A stretch of 64,000 nucleotides of DNA from G963677325 sp963810555 (lineage in GTDB: Bacteria > Bacteroidota > Bacteroidia > Bacteroidales > Prolixibacteraceae): NCBI GenBank assembly GCA_963810555.1, contig CAWENX010000013.1, positions 1 through 64,000 on the forward strand, read 5' to 3'. The stretch's first letter is position 1. Each line of letters opens with the position of its first letter. The position numbers were made by a program, and so were the translations under genes. This document shows positions 27,938 through 36,251 of the stretch, piece after piece. The notes under the pieces were generated by a model. That model searched no databases. It had not been told where the DNA came from and saw only the letters and a program-made list of their open reading frames with translations.

Positions 27938-28156
27938 CATAAATTTCTTATATTGATTATGAATCGTTTTTCACATAGCGGGTAAACCATAAAAAGTATT
28001 CAAACTCGATGTGAATAACAAATCCGGGGAAGAGGCAAAATGGTAAAAGAGAAGAGAAATCCGGTGCAATTTCCCTATGAGATTGAAAAAAAGGCGTCCT
28101 GAGGCTAATTTGTAAAGGAATGCAAAGCCCGGGGAAAAAGGTAAAAATTATAATCT
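27938..28156. other. 219-base leader before the CapD-like gene
   Basis: No gene of normal size fits. The stretch has repeated purine-rich blocks, including two AAATCCGG copies about 35 bases apart and a GCAAAGCCCGGGG near 28120, so some folding is possible. A 20-codon ORF (28040-28102, MVKEKRNPVQFPYEIEKKAS) is present but has no recognisable relatives. No known riboswitch class fits. Confidence 0.3.
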
Positions 28157-30115
28157 ATGACAGAAACATTAAAACGATTTGCAGAAAAGTATATTGCCCC
28201 GCGATGGATCATTCTTTTATTTGATCAGTCTATTATGTGGCTGGTCTTCCTTTTTACAAATATTCTGATCACACCGAAAGGGTATGCATTTAATATTTCC
28301 TCCGGTAATTATCATCAGTTACTGTTAATCGGGGTTATTTTCTTTGCAGGTTATATTTTAATTAATCCTCACCGAAATATCATCCGGCATACGACTATTA
28401 AAGATTTTGCAGCCATCCTTTACGCTCAATTTCTTGCATCGACAGGATTATTGATCATATCTTTTGCCGGTCAGCATATTAGTCAGTTTTCTCCGTACCG
28501 GATATATTATCCGGTAATTATTGTTCACTTTTTTATATCAGGTTTTTTACTGATTCTTTCGCGTCTTATCATAAAATACATCTACAATTATCTTGTTCAA
28601 AGCGCTGCAAAAACACGTAAGACATTAATATTCGGGGCGGGTGGGCTTGGCATGCTTGCCCGGACAATTATTGAAAGGGATGATATGTATAATTATCAGG
28701 TCATTGGATTTATAGATGACAATTCAAATTTATCCGGAAAAAGACTTGGGGGAATACCGGTCTATTCTGTTTCGAAAACATTCAAACAAGTCATCCGGGA
28801 ACAGAGAATTAAAGATATTATCATAGCGGTAAGCAGTTTTGAAATTACAAAAGAAAAGAAAACAGATTTTATTAACCAATGCCTTGAAAAGCATATAAAA
28901 GTCAAGGAAATACCTGAGATTTCTGCCTGGCTGAATACTTCCGGGAAGAAAGCAGATGTGAGAAATATTAAAATTGAGGATCTCCTCGGGCGAGAACCAA
29001 TTTCTATAGATATCAAGAAAATTTCCAGGGGATTGTCTGATAAGACGGTTTTGGTTACCGGAGCGGCGGGATCCATCGGATCAGAAATCGTGCAACAAAT
29101 CCTGCCTTTTAATCCAAGTAAAATAATTCTGATCGATCATGCTGAGTCTGATTTATTTAAAATTCACAATGAGATTCTCTCCAATTACAAGCATTTAGAG
29201 ATTGAGGCGGTTATTGCCAATATTACAGATAGCGGCAGGATGCGAAAGATTTTTACAACCCACTATCCGGATCTTATATATCATGCTTCAGCTTATAAAC
29301 ATGTGCCCTTGATGGAGAGTCATCCCTATGAAGCCGTAAAAAACAATGTTGAGGGGACTAAGATACTCGCTGATCTGGCTGTTGAATTTGAGGTCGAGAA
29401 ATTTATTATGATTTCTACAGATAAAGCGGTAAATCCTACAAATGTTATGGGCGCATCAAAACGAATCTGTGAAATGTATGTTCAGGCGCTATCTCAACTT
29501 GAGAATATCAAACCCCAATTTATTACCACCCGTTTCGGTAATGTTCTTGGATCAAACGGATCTGTGGTTCCCATTTTCAAAAAACAGATCGAATCCGGAG
29601 GTCCTGTCACAATTACACATAAGGAAATTACCCGGTTTTTTATGACCATCCCTGAAGCCAGCCAATTGGTACTTGAAGCAGGATTTATGGGCAGCGGAGG
29701 AGAAATTTATCTTTTCGATATGGGTAAGCCGGTCAGGATTTATGATCTTGCTGAAAAGATGATCTCACTGGCAGGATACGAACCGCATAAAGATATTAAG
29801 ATCAGTGTAACCGGTTTACGTCCGGGTGAAAAACTTTACGAGGAATTGCTGACTTCAAGGGAGAACTGTCTTCCGACCTATAACGAAAAAATTATGATAG
29901 CAAAGGGCAGACCTCAACTTTATGAAGAGGTAAATCAAAAAATCACCGAACTGATTAACGGATTGAGCAAAGATTCCGATTATATGATAGTTGCCCGTAT
30001 GAAAGACCTGGTTCCTGAGTTTTTCTCACAAAATTCAAGATTTGATGAGCTGGATTTGAAAATCGATATTTTCGACTTTGATACAAAAGTCGGTAATAAA
30101 AAGAGAGTCGGGTGA
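28157..30115 (+). CDS. Membrane UDP-HexNAc 4,6-dehydratase (PglF/CapD/WbpM-like)
   Basis: The 652-residue protein has four N-terminal membrane helices within the first 150 residues, a Rossmann segment (FGAGGLGMLARTII) and a catalytic short-chain dehydrogenase domain whose NAD loop TGAAGSIG starts near residue 301. Further on are HASAYKHVPLMESHPYEA and STDKAVNPTNVMGASKR; the usual SYK catalytic motif is replaced by the STDKA form typical of large CapD enzymes. The product would be UDP-4-keto-6-deoxy-HexNAc, the substrate of the neighbouring aminotransferase. It is preceded by a 219-base leader and followed by the Wza gene. Confidence 0.93.
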   Translation: MTETLKRFAEKYIAPRWIILLFDQSIMWLVFLFTNILITPKGYAFNISSGNYHQLLLIGVIFFAGYILINPHRNIIRHTTIKDFAAILYAQFLASTGLLIISFAGQHISQFSPYRIYYPVIIVHFFISGFLLILSRLIIKYIYNYLVQSAAKTRKTLIFGAGGLGMLARTIIERDDMYNYQVIGFIDDNSNLSGKRLGGIPVYSVSKTFKQVIREQRIKDIIIAVSSFEITKEKKTDFINQCLEKHIKVKEIPEISAWLNTSGKKADVRNIKIEDLLGREPISIDIKKISRGLSDKTVLVTGAAGSIGSEIVQQILPFNPSKIILIDHAESDLFKIHNEILSNYKHLEIEAVIANITDSGRMRKIFTTHYPDLIYHASAYKHVPLMESHPYEAVKNNVEGTKILADLAVEFEVEKFIMISTDKAVNPTNVMGASKRICEMYVQALSQLENIKPQFITTRFGNVLGSNGSVVPIFKKQIESGGPVTITHKEITRFFMTIPEASQLVLEAGFMGSGGEIYLFDMGKPVRIYDLAEKMISLAGYEPHKDIKISVTGLRPGEKLYEELLTSRENCLPTYNEKIMIAKGRPQLYEEVNQKITELINGLSKDSDYMIVARMKDLVPEFFSQNSRFDELDLKIDIFDFDTKVGNKKRVG

Positions 30116-30297
30116 CAGAAGATGGCAGAATTATCTGCAGATCAGAGGTTGGAGTATATAACAAATAATCCTGCTCTAAAACACCAAATAAATTTCTAAC
30201 TTCACCGGTAATTCTGATTCTTTAATCAAACAGAGCCACTTCAGATGATAAATAATTCATTCCTGTTTCAATTTATAAATTCTCACAATCAATTCAT

Positions 30298-31089
30298 ATG
30301 AAAAAGTTGTATTTTTTGTTAGTCTGGTCATTGATGTATATATTAAGTATGAGTTCCTGCCGTTCAACCCGGGATATGAAATTTTTACAAAATATGTCTG
30401 ATCAGGAAACATACGGAACAGCAACCAAACCACCGGATTATCTGATTAAAACCGATGATAATCTTTATGTCGACGCACAATCGATCAACCCGGAGGTGAG
30501 TCAGCTCTTTAGTCCTTCAAAATCAAATACATACAGTGGAGGAACGTCATCGGAATTCGGGCAGGCATCAAGCCAGTACCTGAACGGTTATCACGTTAAT
30601 CAAAAGGGAATGATCCTGCTGCCGGTAATCGGAGAAGTGAATGTGGCCGGGATGACGGAAGAAGCCGCCAAAGATGTAATCCAGAAAAGGGTAAATGAGT
30701 ATTATAAAGATGCAACCGTCAAGGTAAAAATATTGACATATAAAATAAGCGTTCTGGGAGAAGTGAGAAATCCGGGGGTTTATTACAATTACAATAAAAA
30801 TATCACTATTCTGGAGGCTATCAGTATGGCAAACGGCACTACGGATTATGCCAGTATTCGTAAAGTTCTTGTGATCCGGCCTACAGCAAAAGGGGATAAA
30901 AGTTTCCGGCTTGATATGACGAAAAAAGAAATATTAAATTCTGAAGCATTTTACTTATTGCCCAATGATGTTGTTTACATTGAACCTGACCGGTACAAAA
31001 ACTTCAGTCTGAATACAACCGTTTACTCAATGGCAATTTCAGCGATAACCACCTCCATTTTAATTCTAACCTATATGAATAAAAATTAA
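30298..31089 (+). CDS. wza: Wza-like polysaccharide export outer membrane lipoprotein
   Basis: The 263-residue protein begins with a lipoprotein signal peptide whose lipobox is LSMSSC with Cys21. A poly-export domain follows (DYLIKTDDNLYV, then GYHVNQKGMILLPVIGEVNV), then a SLBB domain with VLGEVRNPGVYYNYNKNITI. Near the C terminus is a hydrophobic stretch (YSMAISAITTSILILTYM) that may cross the outer membrane as the Wza helix does. It exports the finished polymer with the tyrosine kinase at 23243. It is the last gene of the locus: a strong terminator follows at 31122. Confidence 0.94.
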   Translation: MKKLYFLLVWSLMYILSMSSCRSTRDMKFLQNMSDQETYGTATKPPDYLIKTDDNLYVDAQSINPEVSQLFSPSKSNTYSGGTSSEFGQASSQYLNGYHVNQKGMILLPVIGEVNVAGMTEEAAKDVIQKRVNEYYKDATVKVKILTYKISVLGEVRNPGVYYNYNKNITILEAISMANGTTDYASIRKVLVIRPTAKGDKSFRLDMTKKEILNSEAFYLLPNDVVYIEPDRYKNFSLNTTVYSMAISAITTSILILTYMNKN

Positions 31090-31121
31090 GAGGGAAATTT
31101 GTTTGTGTAATTATAGAAGAG

Positions 31122-31154
31122 CGGGGTTATCATAAAATGATAGCCCCGGTTTTT
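31122..31154 (+). terminator. Rho-independent terminator closing the polysaccharide locus
   Basis: The stem CGGGGTTATCA pairs with TGATAGCCCCG across a five-base loop (TAAAA), with a single G-T pair, and is followed by GTTTTTG. It lies 33 bases after the Wza stop and before the convergent beta-helix lipoprotein gene, and so marks the right end of the locus. Confidence 0.85.
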
Positions 31155-31222
31155 GTATCAATTCCCCAATTTTATGAATTTCAGAAATCCGGTATTATCT
31201 CTGCCACCACTTTCTTGATCTT

Positions 31223-33190
31223 TTAAATGTTTTTATCGAGAAAGCGGTTGCGCGTGCAGGTGCCCTCTGTATTGGCGTAGGATTGTTTATTGGCATTCAC
31301 GTCAGCGATCGCCATATTGTCTGCATCGGCCTGGCTTATTGCTGAACTGTAGGTCCCGGCCGGTACCGTATAGGTAACCGTCGAACCGGTATAGCCACTT
31401 CCGCAATCGCTTTTTGTCGCAACTCCGAATTGCCGGGTATTGTAATAAATTGTTGTGGTTACCGTTGTGCAGGTTCCGTTGTTATTGGCGAAGGCTTGCT
31501 TGTTAGCGTTTACATCCTTTACTGCCTGCTGATCTGCATCGGCCTGACTTATGGCGGAACTGTACTTTTTGGCGGGAACTGTATAAGTAACCGTTGATCC
31601 TGTATAACCAGTCCCGCAATCATTTTTTGTCGCGGTGGCACTTACCTGGGTACTGTAATAAACTGTGGTCTGCACGGCAGTACAGGTTCCGTTTGCATTG
31701 GCATAGGCTTGTTTGTTCGCACTGAGGTCAGCCGCCGCCTTACTGTCCGCGTCGGCCTGACTTATTGTGGAGCTGTATTTTTCTGCCGGAACAGTATAAG
31801 TGACAGTTGAACCTGTATATCCTGTTCCACAATCATTTTTGGTCGTTGTTGCAGATATTTGTGTATTATAATAAACTGTTGAAGGGGGTGTAATTTGTGC
31901 TTGCCCCTGAATATATTCAACTGCGCCAATGTCTGGTGTTGCTATTATTACATTCTTTAAATAATCGGTTGTTAATCCAACGCTTGTTCCAGCATTGATT
32001 GCAGGACTGCCTGACTGCAGATTAAAATCTACGTTGGGAGCATTTGCCTTTAAAGCTGAAATAAACTTTGGGTCAACCTGGGCGTGTTCACAATCTGTCC
32101 GACCATAATTGTTCCCTTTCATTGCAGTAGTATTATCAGTATTATGATAATACCATAAAGAGCAATCATAGCACATATTGTTTTTCACATTACAGGTTGA
32201 TACATTGATATAATTAAGTATTGCCCATGTATTATTAGATGCAGGTTGATAAAATATGTTATTTGCAATAGTTTCATTAGCGAGTCCATCAACAATTTGA
32301 ATGAACCCACTGCCCCCGCTAATACCTTCAGACGACCATGCCATTACATTATTTGCAATTAAATCATGATCTGAATAAAGTTCGAGAGCATTTCCGCTAA
32401 CTGCATAAACAATATTATATGTAAAATTAATATAATTAGCTCCTACTGCCGGAGACGAGAAACTCCCTGTATAAAGTGCATGATCTTTATTAAAGAAAGC
32501 TAAACCTCCTGTTCTCCCAATGTTATAAATCAGATTTCTTGTAATATTCCAGTGATTATGTCCTGCACCAGTACAAGGACCGATAAATATTCCGCATATT
32601 CCATAGGGATCAGCAGTGCTGTATCTTCCTATGTCATGTATTTTGTTCCCTTGGATAGTAATATATGAACTTGGATGGGTATTATCATTCCCCCAAAAAC
32701 CTCCATGAAGAAAGTTTTTTATTTCAAAATCAACGAATTGAACATATGATGCCCCACTTCCAAACATAATGCCATAACCGCCACCTGACGAACCGTCTCC
32801 TGCTTCTTGTCCGTCAATTACTGCACCCCATTTATGTTCTGATCTAAAAGTAATATAATTACCTTCCGTTCCACTTCTGGTCATATAAACAAGATAAGTT
32901 CCGGTTGTTGTATAAGTGCCATTCCTGACAATAACAGTATCGCCGGGATTTACAACATTAGCTGCTTTCTGAATAGTTTTAAAAGGAGAGGCAAAAGTTC
33001 CGGGATTGTTGTCGCTGCCGTTTGTGGCAACATAGTAATTGATTGCGGCGCTTTTAAGGGTTGGATCGGCAATTTGTTCTGTAACAGGTGGGGGTAATTC
33101 AACTGCTTTTTCAGAACAGCGCACTAACGCCAAATACATAGACAGGGTTATGATAGTTCCCATTAATATGATTTTGATTTTGTTGTTCAT
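31223..33190 (-). CDS. Secreted lipoprotein: right-handed beta-helix plus three DUF5977 repeats
   Basis: The 655-residue protein starts with a lipoprotein signal (lipobox LVRC). Residues about 50-425 are a DUF1565/right-handed beta-helix with Asn-rich turns and end in the choice-of-anchor segment SPAINAGT...PDIGAVEY. Three 71-residue repeats follow at 438-508, 509-579 and 580-650, each with C-G-x-G-Y-T-G-S-T-V-T-Y-T-V-P and an SQADAD segment, the DUF5977 pattern of Bacteroidota. The final 9 residues (RNRFLDKNI) do not look like a type IX sorting tail, so surface display probably relies on the lipid. Beta-helices often bind or cleave polysaccharide; activity on the neighbouring polymer is a guess. 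Confidence 0.85.
   Translation of the reverse strand: MNNKIKIILMGTIITLSMYLALVRCSEKAVELPPPVTEQIADPTLKSAAINYYVATNGSDNNPGTFASPFKTIQKAANVVNPGDTVIVRNGTYTTTGTYLVYMTRSGTEGNYITFRSEHKWGAVIDGQEAGDGSSGGGYGIMFGSGASYVQFVDFEIKNFLHGGFWGNDNTHPSSYITIQGNKIHDIGRYSTADPYGICGIFIGPCTGAGHNHWNITRNLIYNIGRTGGLAFFNKDHALYTGSFSSPAVGANYINFTYNIVYAVSGNALELYSDHDLIANNVMAWSSEGISGGSGFIQIVDGLANETIANNIFYQPASNNTWAILNYINVSTCNVKNNMCYDCSLWYYHNTDNTTAMKGNNYGRTDCEHAQVDPKFISALKANAPNVDFNLQSGSPAINAGTSVGLTTDYLKNVIIATPDIGAVEYIQGQAQITPPSTVYYNTQISATTTKNDCGTGYTGSTVTYTVPAEKYSSTISQADADSKAAADLSANKQAYANANGTCTAVQTTVYYSTQVSATATKNDCGTGYTGSTVTYTVPAKKYSSAISQADADQQAVKDVNANKQAFANNNGTCTTVTTTIYYNTRQFGVATKSDCGSGYTGSTVTYTVPAGTYSSAISQADADNMAIADVNANKQSYANTEGTCTRNRFLDKNI
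31226..31879 (-). repeat. Three tandem coding repeats of about 213 bp (DUF5977)
   Basis: The three copies code for 71-residue units with 60-75 percent visible identity. The block encoding GYTGSTVTYTVPA is nearly unchanged in all three. Copies of this kind can recombine, so the number of units may vary between strains. Confidence 0.85.
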
Positions 33191-34017
33191 ACAAATTTAA
33201 TTTTTAGAATGGTAATAATGAAATAATTTAGTTCAAATTAGATCAAATGATGTGCTTTAAACTAATTCTTTATTAATAGATTAGATAGTTTGTATTTAAA
33301 TCGTCATAATTCGTACCTTAAATTTTCAGCATTCATTTCATCCCAGAATGAACTTTATTTTAAGATACTCCCGATTCGTGTAAAATAAATATTTACATGC
33401 TGTAAAAATATATTTCATACTCATTTTAAACAATCCCCTTTTTCGTGGATTTTTACTTGTATGACAAAAATATTCTTACAAGAGGCAAAAAAATTTCCTT
33501 TTGCTATGAAAGCAATCTAATTTTGATAAAATTTTTGCACTTTACGGAAAAATACTTTACTCCGGGTAGTGATAAATGATGAGGTTGAAAAGTTTTTGCT
33601 GTCGCGCAACAACATCGAAATTTATCGTTCCTTTAAGACAAAAGGTGTCCATTTTTCTTAAGGTGAATGGCCTGGTAATCTCATAATTCTGTTAATTTAG
33701 TCCGGTGATGAATTTGCATTACACTGAAATTGATTCAATTATTTATAATGTTATAATTAAGGTGATTATGATGAGATGCTCAATTAAAATTATAACAATT
33801 ATAATATTCGCAATACTATTCCACTTCCTTGTTACAGACAATCCCCTTTTTCGTGGATTTGGTGTAAAAATTCTTTAAACTTCCTTAAATACTGGGTAAT
33901 TTTTTTAACAAATCCGTTACCATTAATTTAATACTGACTGATTGGATGTCATTATGGGATATTATTTTTATATTTACCAGAAACGATCGGTATTTTTTTA
34001 CATTCAAAAAACAGGTC
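33191..34017. other. AT-rich 0.8-kb gap with a 23-bp direct repeat
   Basis: No normal gene is visible. Exact 23-bp copies lie at 33430-33452 and 33838-33860 (both contain ATCCCCTTTTTCGTGG). Both copies encode NPLFRGF in an open frame. At the second copy this is the end of a 36-codon ORF, 33768-33878, with a hydrophobic stretch IKIITIIIFAILFHFLV, which could be a small membrane peptide or chance. The divergent promoters of the two flanking genes should also be here, but no clean box is seen. Confidence 0.5.
33430..33860 (+). repeat. 23-bp perfect direct repeat pair flanking 385 bp
   Basis: The two copies are 33430-33452 and 33838-33860, same orientation, no mismatch. The bases just outside differ. 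The enclosed segment has no recognisable gene. The layout resembles the ends left by a recombination event or an attachment-site pair, but no integrase or transposase is nearby. Confidence 0.7.
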
Positions 34018-34410
34018 ATGATAATAGCAGTAGATTTTGACGGGACAATAGTCGAACACAAATACCCTAAAATCGGCAAAACATTGCCGTTTGCCCTGGA
34101 GTCATTGAAGGCTCTTCAAAAAAACGGTCACCAGATAATCCTGTGGACCTACCGGACCGGAAAATTGCTGGATGAGGCGGTTAAATTTTGCCAAAAACAG
34201 GGTGTTGAATTCTATGCTGTGAACAGAAATTATCCGGAAGAAGAATATGAACCTACCGTTCCAAGGAAGATCCATGCCGATATTTACATCGATGACAGGA
34301 ATCTGGGCGGTATTCCTTCGTGGGGAGAGATTTGCAGGATACTTTGTCCGGAGGAGGATATGTCATTTAATAAAAAGAAAAAGAGAATATTCGGAATATT
34401 TAAGCAATAA
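34018..34410 (+). CDS. Small HAD-superfamily phosphatase (BT0820-like)
   Basis: From ATG 34018 the product has 130 residues and begins MIIAVDFDGTIVEHKYPKIG, so the nucleophile is Asp6 and the general acid Asp8. Further motifs are ILWTYRTGK (motif II Thr/Ser region) and ADIYIDDRNLGG (the acidic metal pair). An in-frame ATG at 33946 would add 24 unrelated residues; the later start is chosen because HAD motif I normally lies at the very N terminus. It matches the small cap-less HAD hydrolases of Bacteroides, cytoplasmic, with unknown natural phosphate ester. It stands alone. Confidence 0.87.
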   Translation: MIIAVDFDGTIVEHKYPKIGKTLPFALESLKALQKNGHQIILWTYRTGKLLDEAVKFCQKQGVEFYAVNRNYPEEEYEPTVPRKIHADIYIDDRNLGGIPSWGEICRILCPEEDMSFNKKKKRIFGIFKQ

Positions 34411-34684
34411 ATCATTAATTGTGAGATATGAATTATGAGTTATAAATTAGCACTATACATGTTAAAGGAATATCTTCACAACACAAATGTCATGTAGCAT
34501 TTTAAGATGATTTAAAGATTGGTAAAGCTGATAATCAGGGAAGCGATTCGGGTAGAATTATGATTGGGAAAAGAAGCAAAGTTCCAAAACATATAAATCA
34601 AGTCGGGCTTGTTGGGTGACAATTAAAAAACAGGAAAGCAGCAAAGTGACAGGCAGACAGACAAGACATAGTGAAATATGAAAT

Positions 34685-34729
34685 GTAGGAAACGTAGGAA
34701 ACGTAGGAAACGTAGGAAACGTAGGAAAC
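34685..34729 (+). repeat. Five perfect tandem copies of GTAGGAAAC (9 bp)
   Basis: Copies start at 34685, 34694, 34703, 34712 and 34721 with no mismatch. The unit is a multiple of three but lies outside genes. Such microsatellite-like tracts often differ in copy number between close strains. Confidence 0.95.
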
Positions 34730-34822
34730 AGGGAAATCGGGACATATCTATTTATTGATATTCAATCTAAGTTTTTAGATATATTTACTGAATGGAAACT
34801 GACCGAAAACAAATAAAACAAT

Positions 34823-34857
34823 AACGCCGGAAGATTTCCGGCGTTCTGTTTTTATTT
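34823..34857. terminator. Bidirectional terminator between the HAD gene and rpoD
   Basis: The perfect 10-bp stem AACGCCGGAA/TTCCGGCGTT closes a 3-base loop and is followed on the plus strand by CTGTTTTTATTT. On the minus strand it lies 57 bases beyond the rpoD stop and is followed by ATTGTTTTATTT. It can serve both converging units. Confidence 0.85.
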
Positions 34858-34901
34858 ACTTGCTTTCAGGGATTTCAATTAAATCCCTGTGGGATGATTT
34901 T

Positions 34902-35762
34902 TTAACCCAAATACGTTTTAAGCAGTTTACTGCGTGAAGTATGTCTCAACCGGCGGATTGCCTTTTCCTTGATCTGGCGGACGCGTTCGCGCGTTAATCC
35001 AAAACGCTCCCCAATTTCTTCCAGTGTCATTTCCTGGCATCCGATTCCAAAGAACATCCGGATGATATCTGCTTCCCGCTCTGTAAGCGTAGTTAAAGAA
35101 CGTTCAATTTCGCGTGAAAGTGATTCGTCGATCAGTACCCGGTCGGCATTGGGTGAGTCGTTGTTAACCAGTACATCCAACAGACTGTTATCTTCTCCGT
35201 CGACAAAAGGTGCGTCAACGGAGACATGTCTCCCTGAAACCCTCAAGGTATCAGCAACTTTATCTGAAGGAAGCTCCAATTGTTCAGCCAATTCTTCAGG
35301 CGAGGGTCTTCTTTCGTGTTCCTGTTCAAATTTTGAATAAGCCTTATTTATTTTATTCAATGAACCAACCTGGTTAAGAGGTAAACGAACGATCCTCGAC
35401 TGTTCAGCCAGAGCCTGCAGGATTGACTGGCGAATCCACCAAACGGCGTAGGAAATGAATTTAAAACCCCGGGTTTCATCAAATTTTTCAGCGGCTTTTA
35501 TCAATCCAAGATTTCCTTCATTTATCAAATCAGGCAAACTTAATCCCTGATTTTGATATTGTTTTGCAACTGATACGACAAAACGAAGATTGGCTCTTGT
35601 AAGTTTCTCAAGGGCGGACTGATCTCCTTTTTTGATTCGCTGCGCTAATTCAACTTCTTCCTCGACCGTAATTAATTCCTCTTTCCCAATTTCCTGTAGA
35701 TATTTATCAAGCGAAGCACTTTCGCGATTCGTAATAGATTTTGTAATCTTTAGCTGTCTCAT
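34902..35762 (-). CDS. rpoD: Primary RNA polymerase sigma factor (sigma-70 family, Bacteroidota type)
   Basis: The 286-residue protein starts MRQLKITKSITNRESASLDK, the conserved start of the short primary sigma of Bacteroidota. Region 1.2 is followed by region 2 (SLPDLINEGNLGLIKAAEKF, then FKFISYAVWWIRQSI), region 3 (RPSPEELAEQLEL) and region 4 (MTLEEIGERFGLTRERVRQI). Region 1.1 is absent, as is normal here. The frame is open 17 codons further to an ATG at 35813, but a good promoter overlaps that stretch, so 35762 is the start. It directs housekeeping transcription from TAnnTTTG promoters. It stands alone with its own promoter and terminator. Confidence 0.97.
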   Translation of the reverse strand: MRQLKITKSITNRESASLDKYLQEIGKEELITVEEEVELAQRIKKGDQSALEKLTRANLRFVVSVAKQYQNQGLSLPDLINEGNLGLIKAAEKFDETRGFKFISYAVWWIRQSILQALAEQSRIVRLPLNQVGSLNKINKAYSKFEQEHERRPSPEELAEQLELPSDKVADTLRVSGRHVSVDAPFVDGEDNSLLDVLVNNDSPNADRVLIDESLSREIERSLTTLTEREADIIRMFFGIGCQEMTLEEIGERFGLTRERVRQIKEKAIRRLRHTSRSKLLKTYLG

Positions 35763-35782
35763 GCTCTTTAAATAAAAGTCCA

Positions 35783-35814
35783 CAAAGGTACAAACAATTG
35801 TGGTTTTGTACAAT
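35783..35814 (-). promoter_or_regulatory. Promoter of rpoD (Bacteroidota type)
   Basis: On the minus strand the -7 box is TACCTTTG (35783-35790), a perfect TAnnTTTG, with ATTG (35811-35814) 20 bases upstream as the -33 box. Transcription would begin near 35776, about 14 bases before the chosen ATG, which rules out the longer ORF start. Confidence 0.6.
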
Positions 35815-36251
35815 ATTGAATTTAATACTATCTTTCTTTATAAAATATTAAAAATTTCCCTTGATTCTTTTACATACTTAACGTAAAACTAAGCCCCCTT
35901 GACCAACTTAAATTGCTGATTGATAACTTAGAATTACAATTTTATATGCAAATCCGATAAACCAAGAATTAATATCATTAAGATAATATCATTGGTTACG
36001 TAATATCAGATTCAAAGTTTCAGTTTCTGCCACTATTTACAAATCATAATTTTCAATGATTTAACCACATTTTTCTGCAAAGAATGGTTGTAAAAATTTG
36101 ACAAACTAAGAAATAGTACAATTTATAAGCTATTTGCGATTTATATTTCTGAGAATTATGAAATCATTCCGGAATAAAACAGGACCCATTGCGAAAATTT
36201 CACGTTGTATCCTAATATTTTAAAATTAAACGATTAATTAAATTGACTCAT
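35815..36251. other. Intergenic region upstream of rpoD
   Basis: AT-rich sequence of about 440 bases between rpoD (leaving to the left) and the stop of the response regulator. No ORF of note, no RNA gene and no strong hairpin was seen. Confidence 0.5.

Larger units (their letters stand above)
34411..34901. other. Intergenic region with 9-bp tandem repeat and terminator
   Basis: This gap separates convergent genes. It contains five perfect copies of a 9-bp unit (34685-34729) and a strong terminator (34823-34845). The remainder is purine-rich and shows no gene. Confidence 0.6.

Noticed and set aside
27938..28156. Cobalamin or cyclic di-GMP riboswitch
   Set aside because: Short matches (CCGGTGCAA, GCAAAGCC, GGTAAACC) are present, but the spacing and the B12 box or GEMM core are wrong.
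33191..33945. Insertion sequence between the two 23-bp repeats
   Set aside because: No transposase, no terminal inverted repeats and only a 385-bp interior; kept as a repeat only.
33946..34017. Longer start for the HAD phosphatase at 33946
   Set aside because: The added 24 residues are not part of the fold, and motif I normally sits at the N terminus.
34685..34729. Short regular repeats suggesting a CRISPR array
   Set aside because: The 9-bp units are directly adjacent with no spacers, and no cas gene is in the window.
34902..35813. Longer start for rpoD at 35813
   Set aside because: A promoter (TACCTTTG with ATTG) covers the upstream codons, and the family begins MRQLKI.
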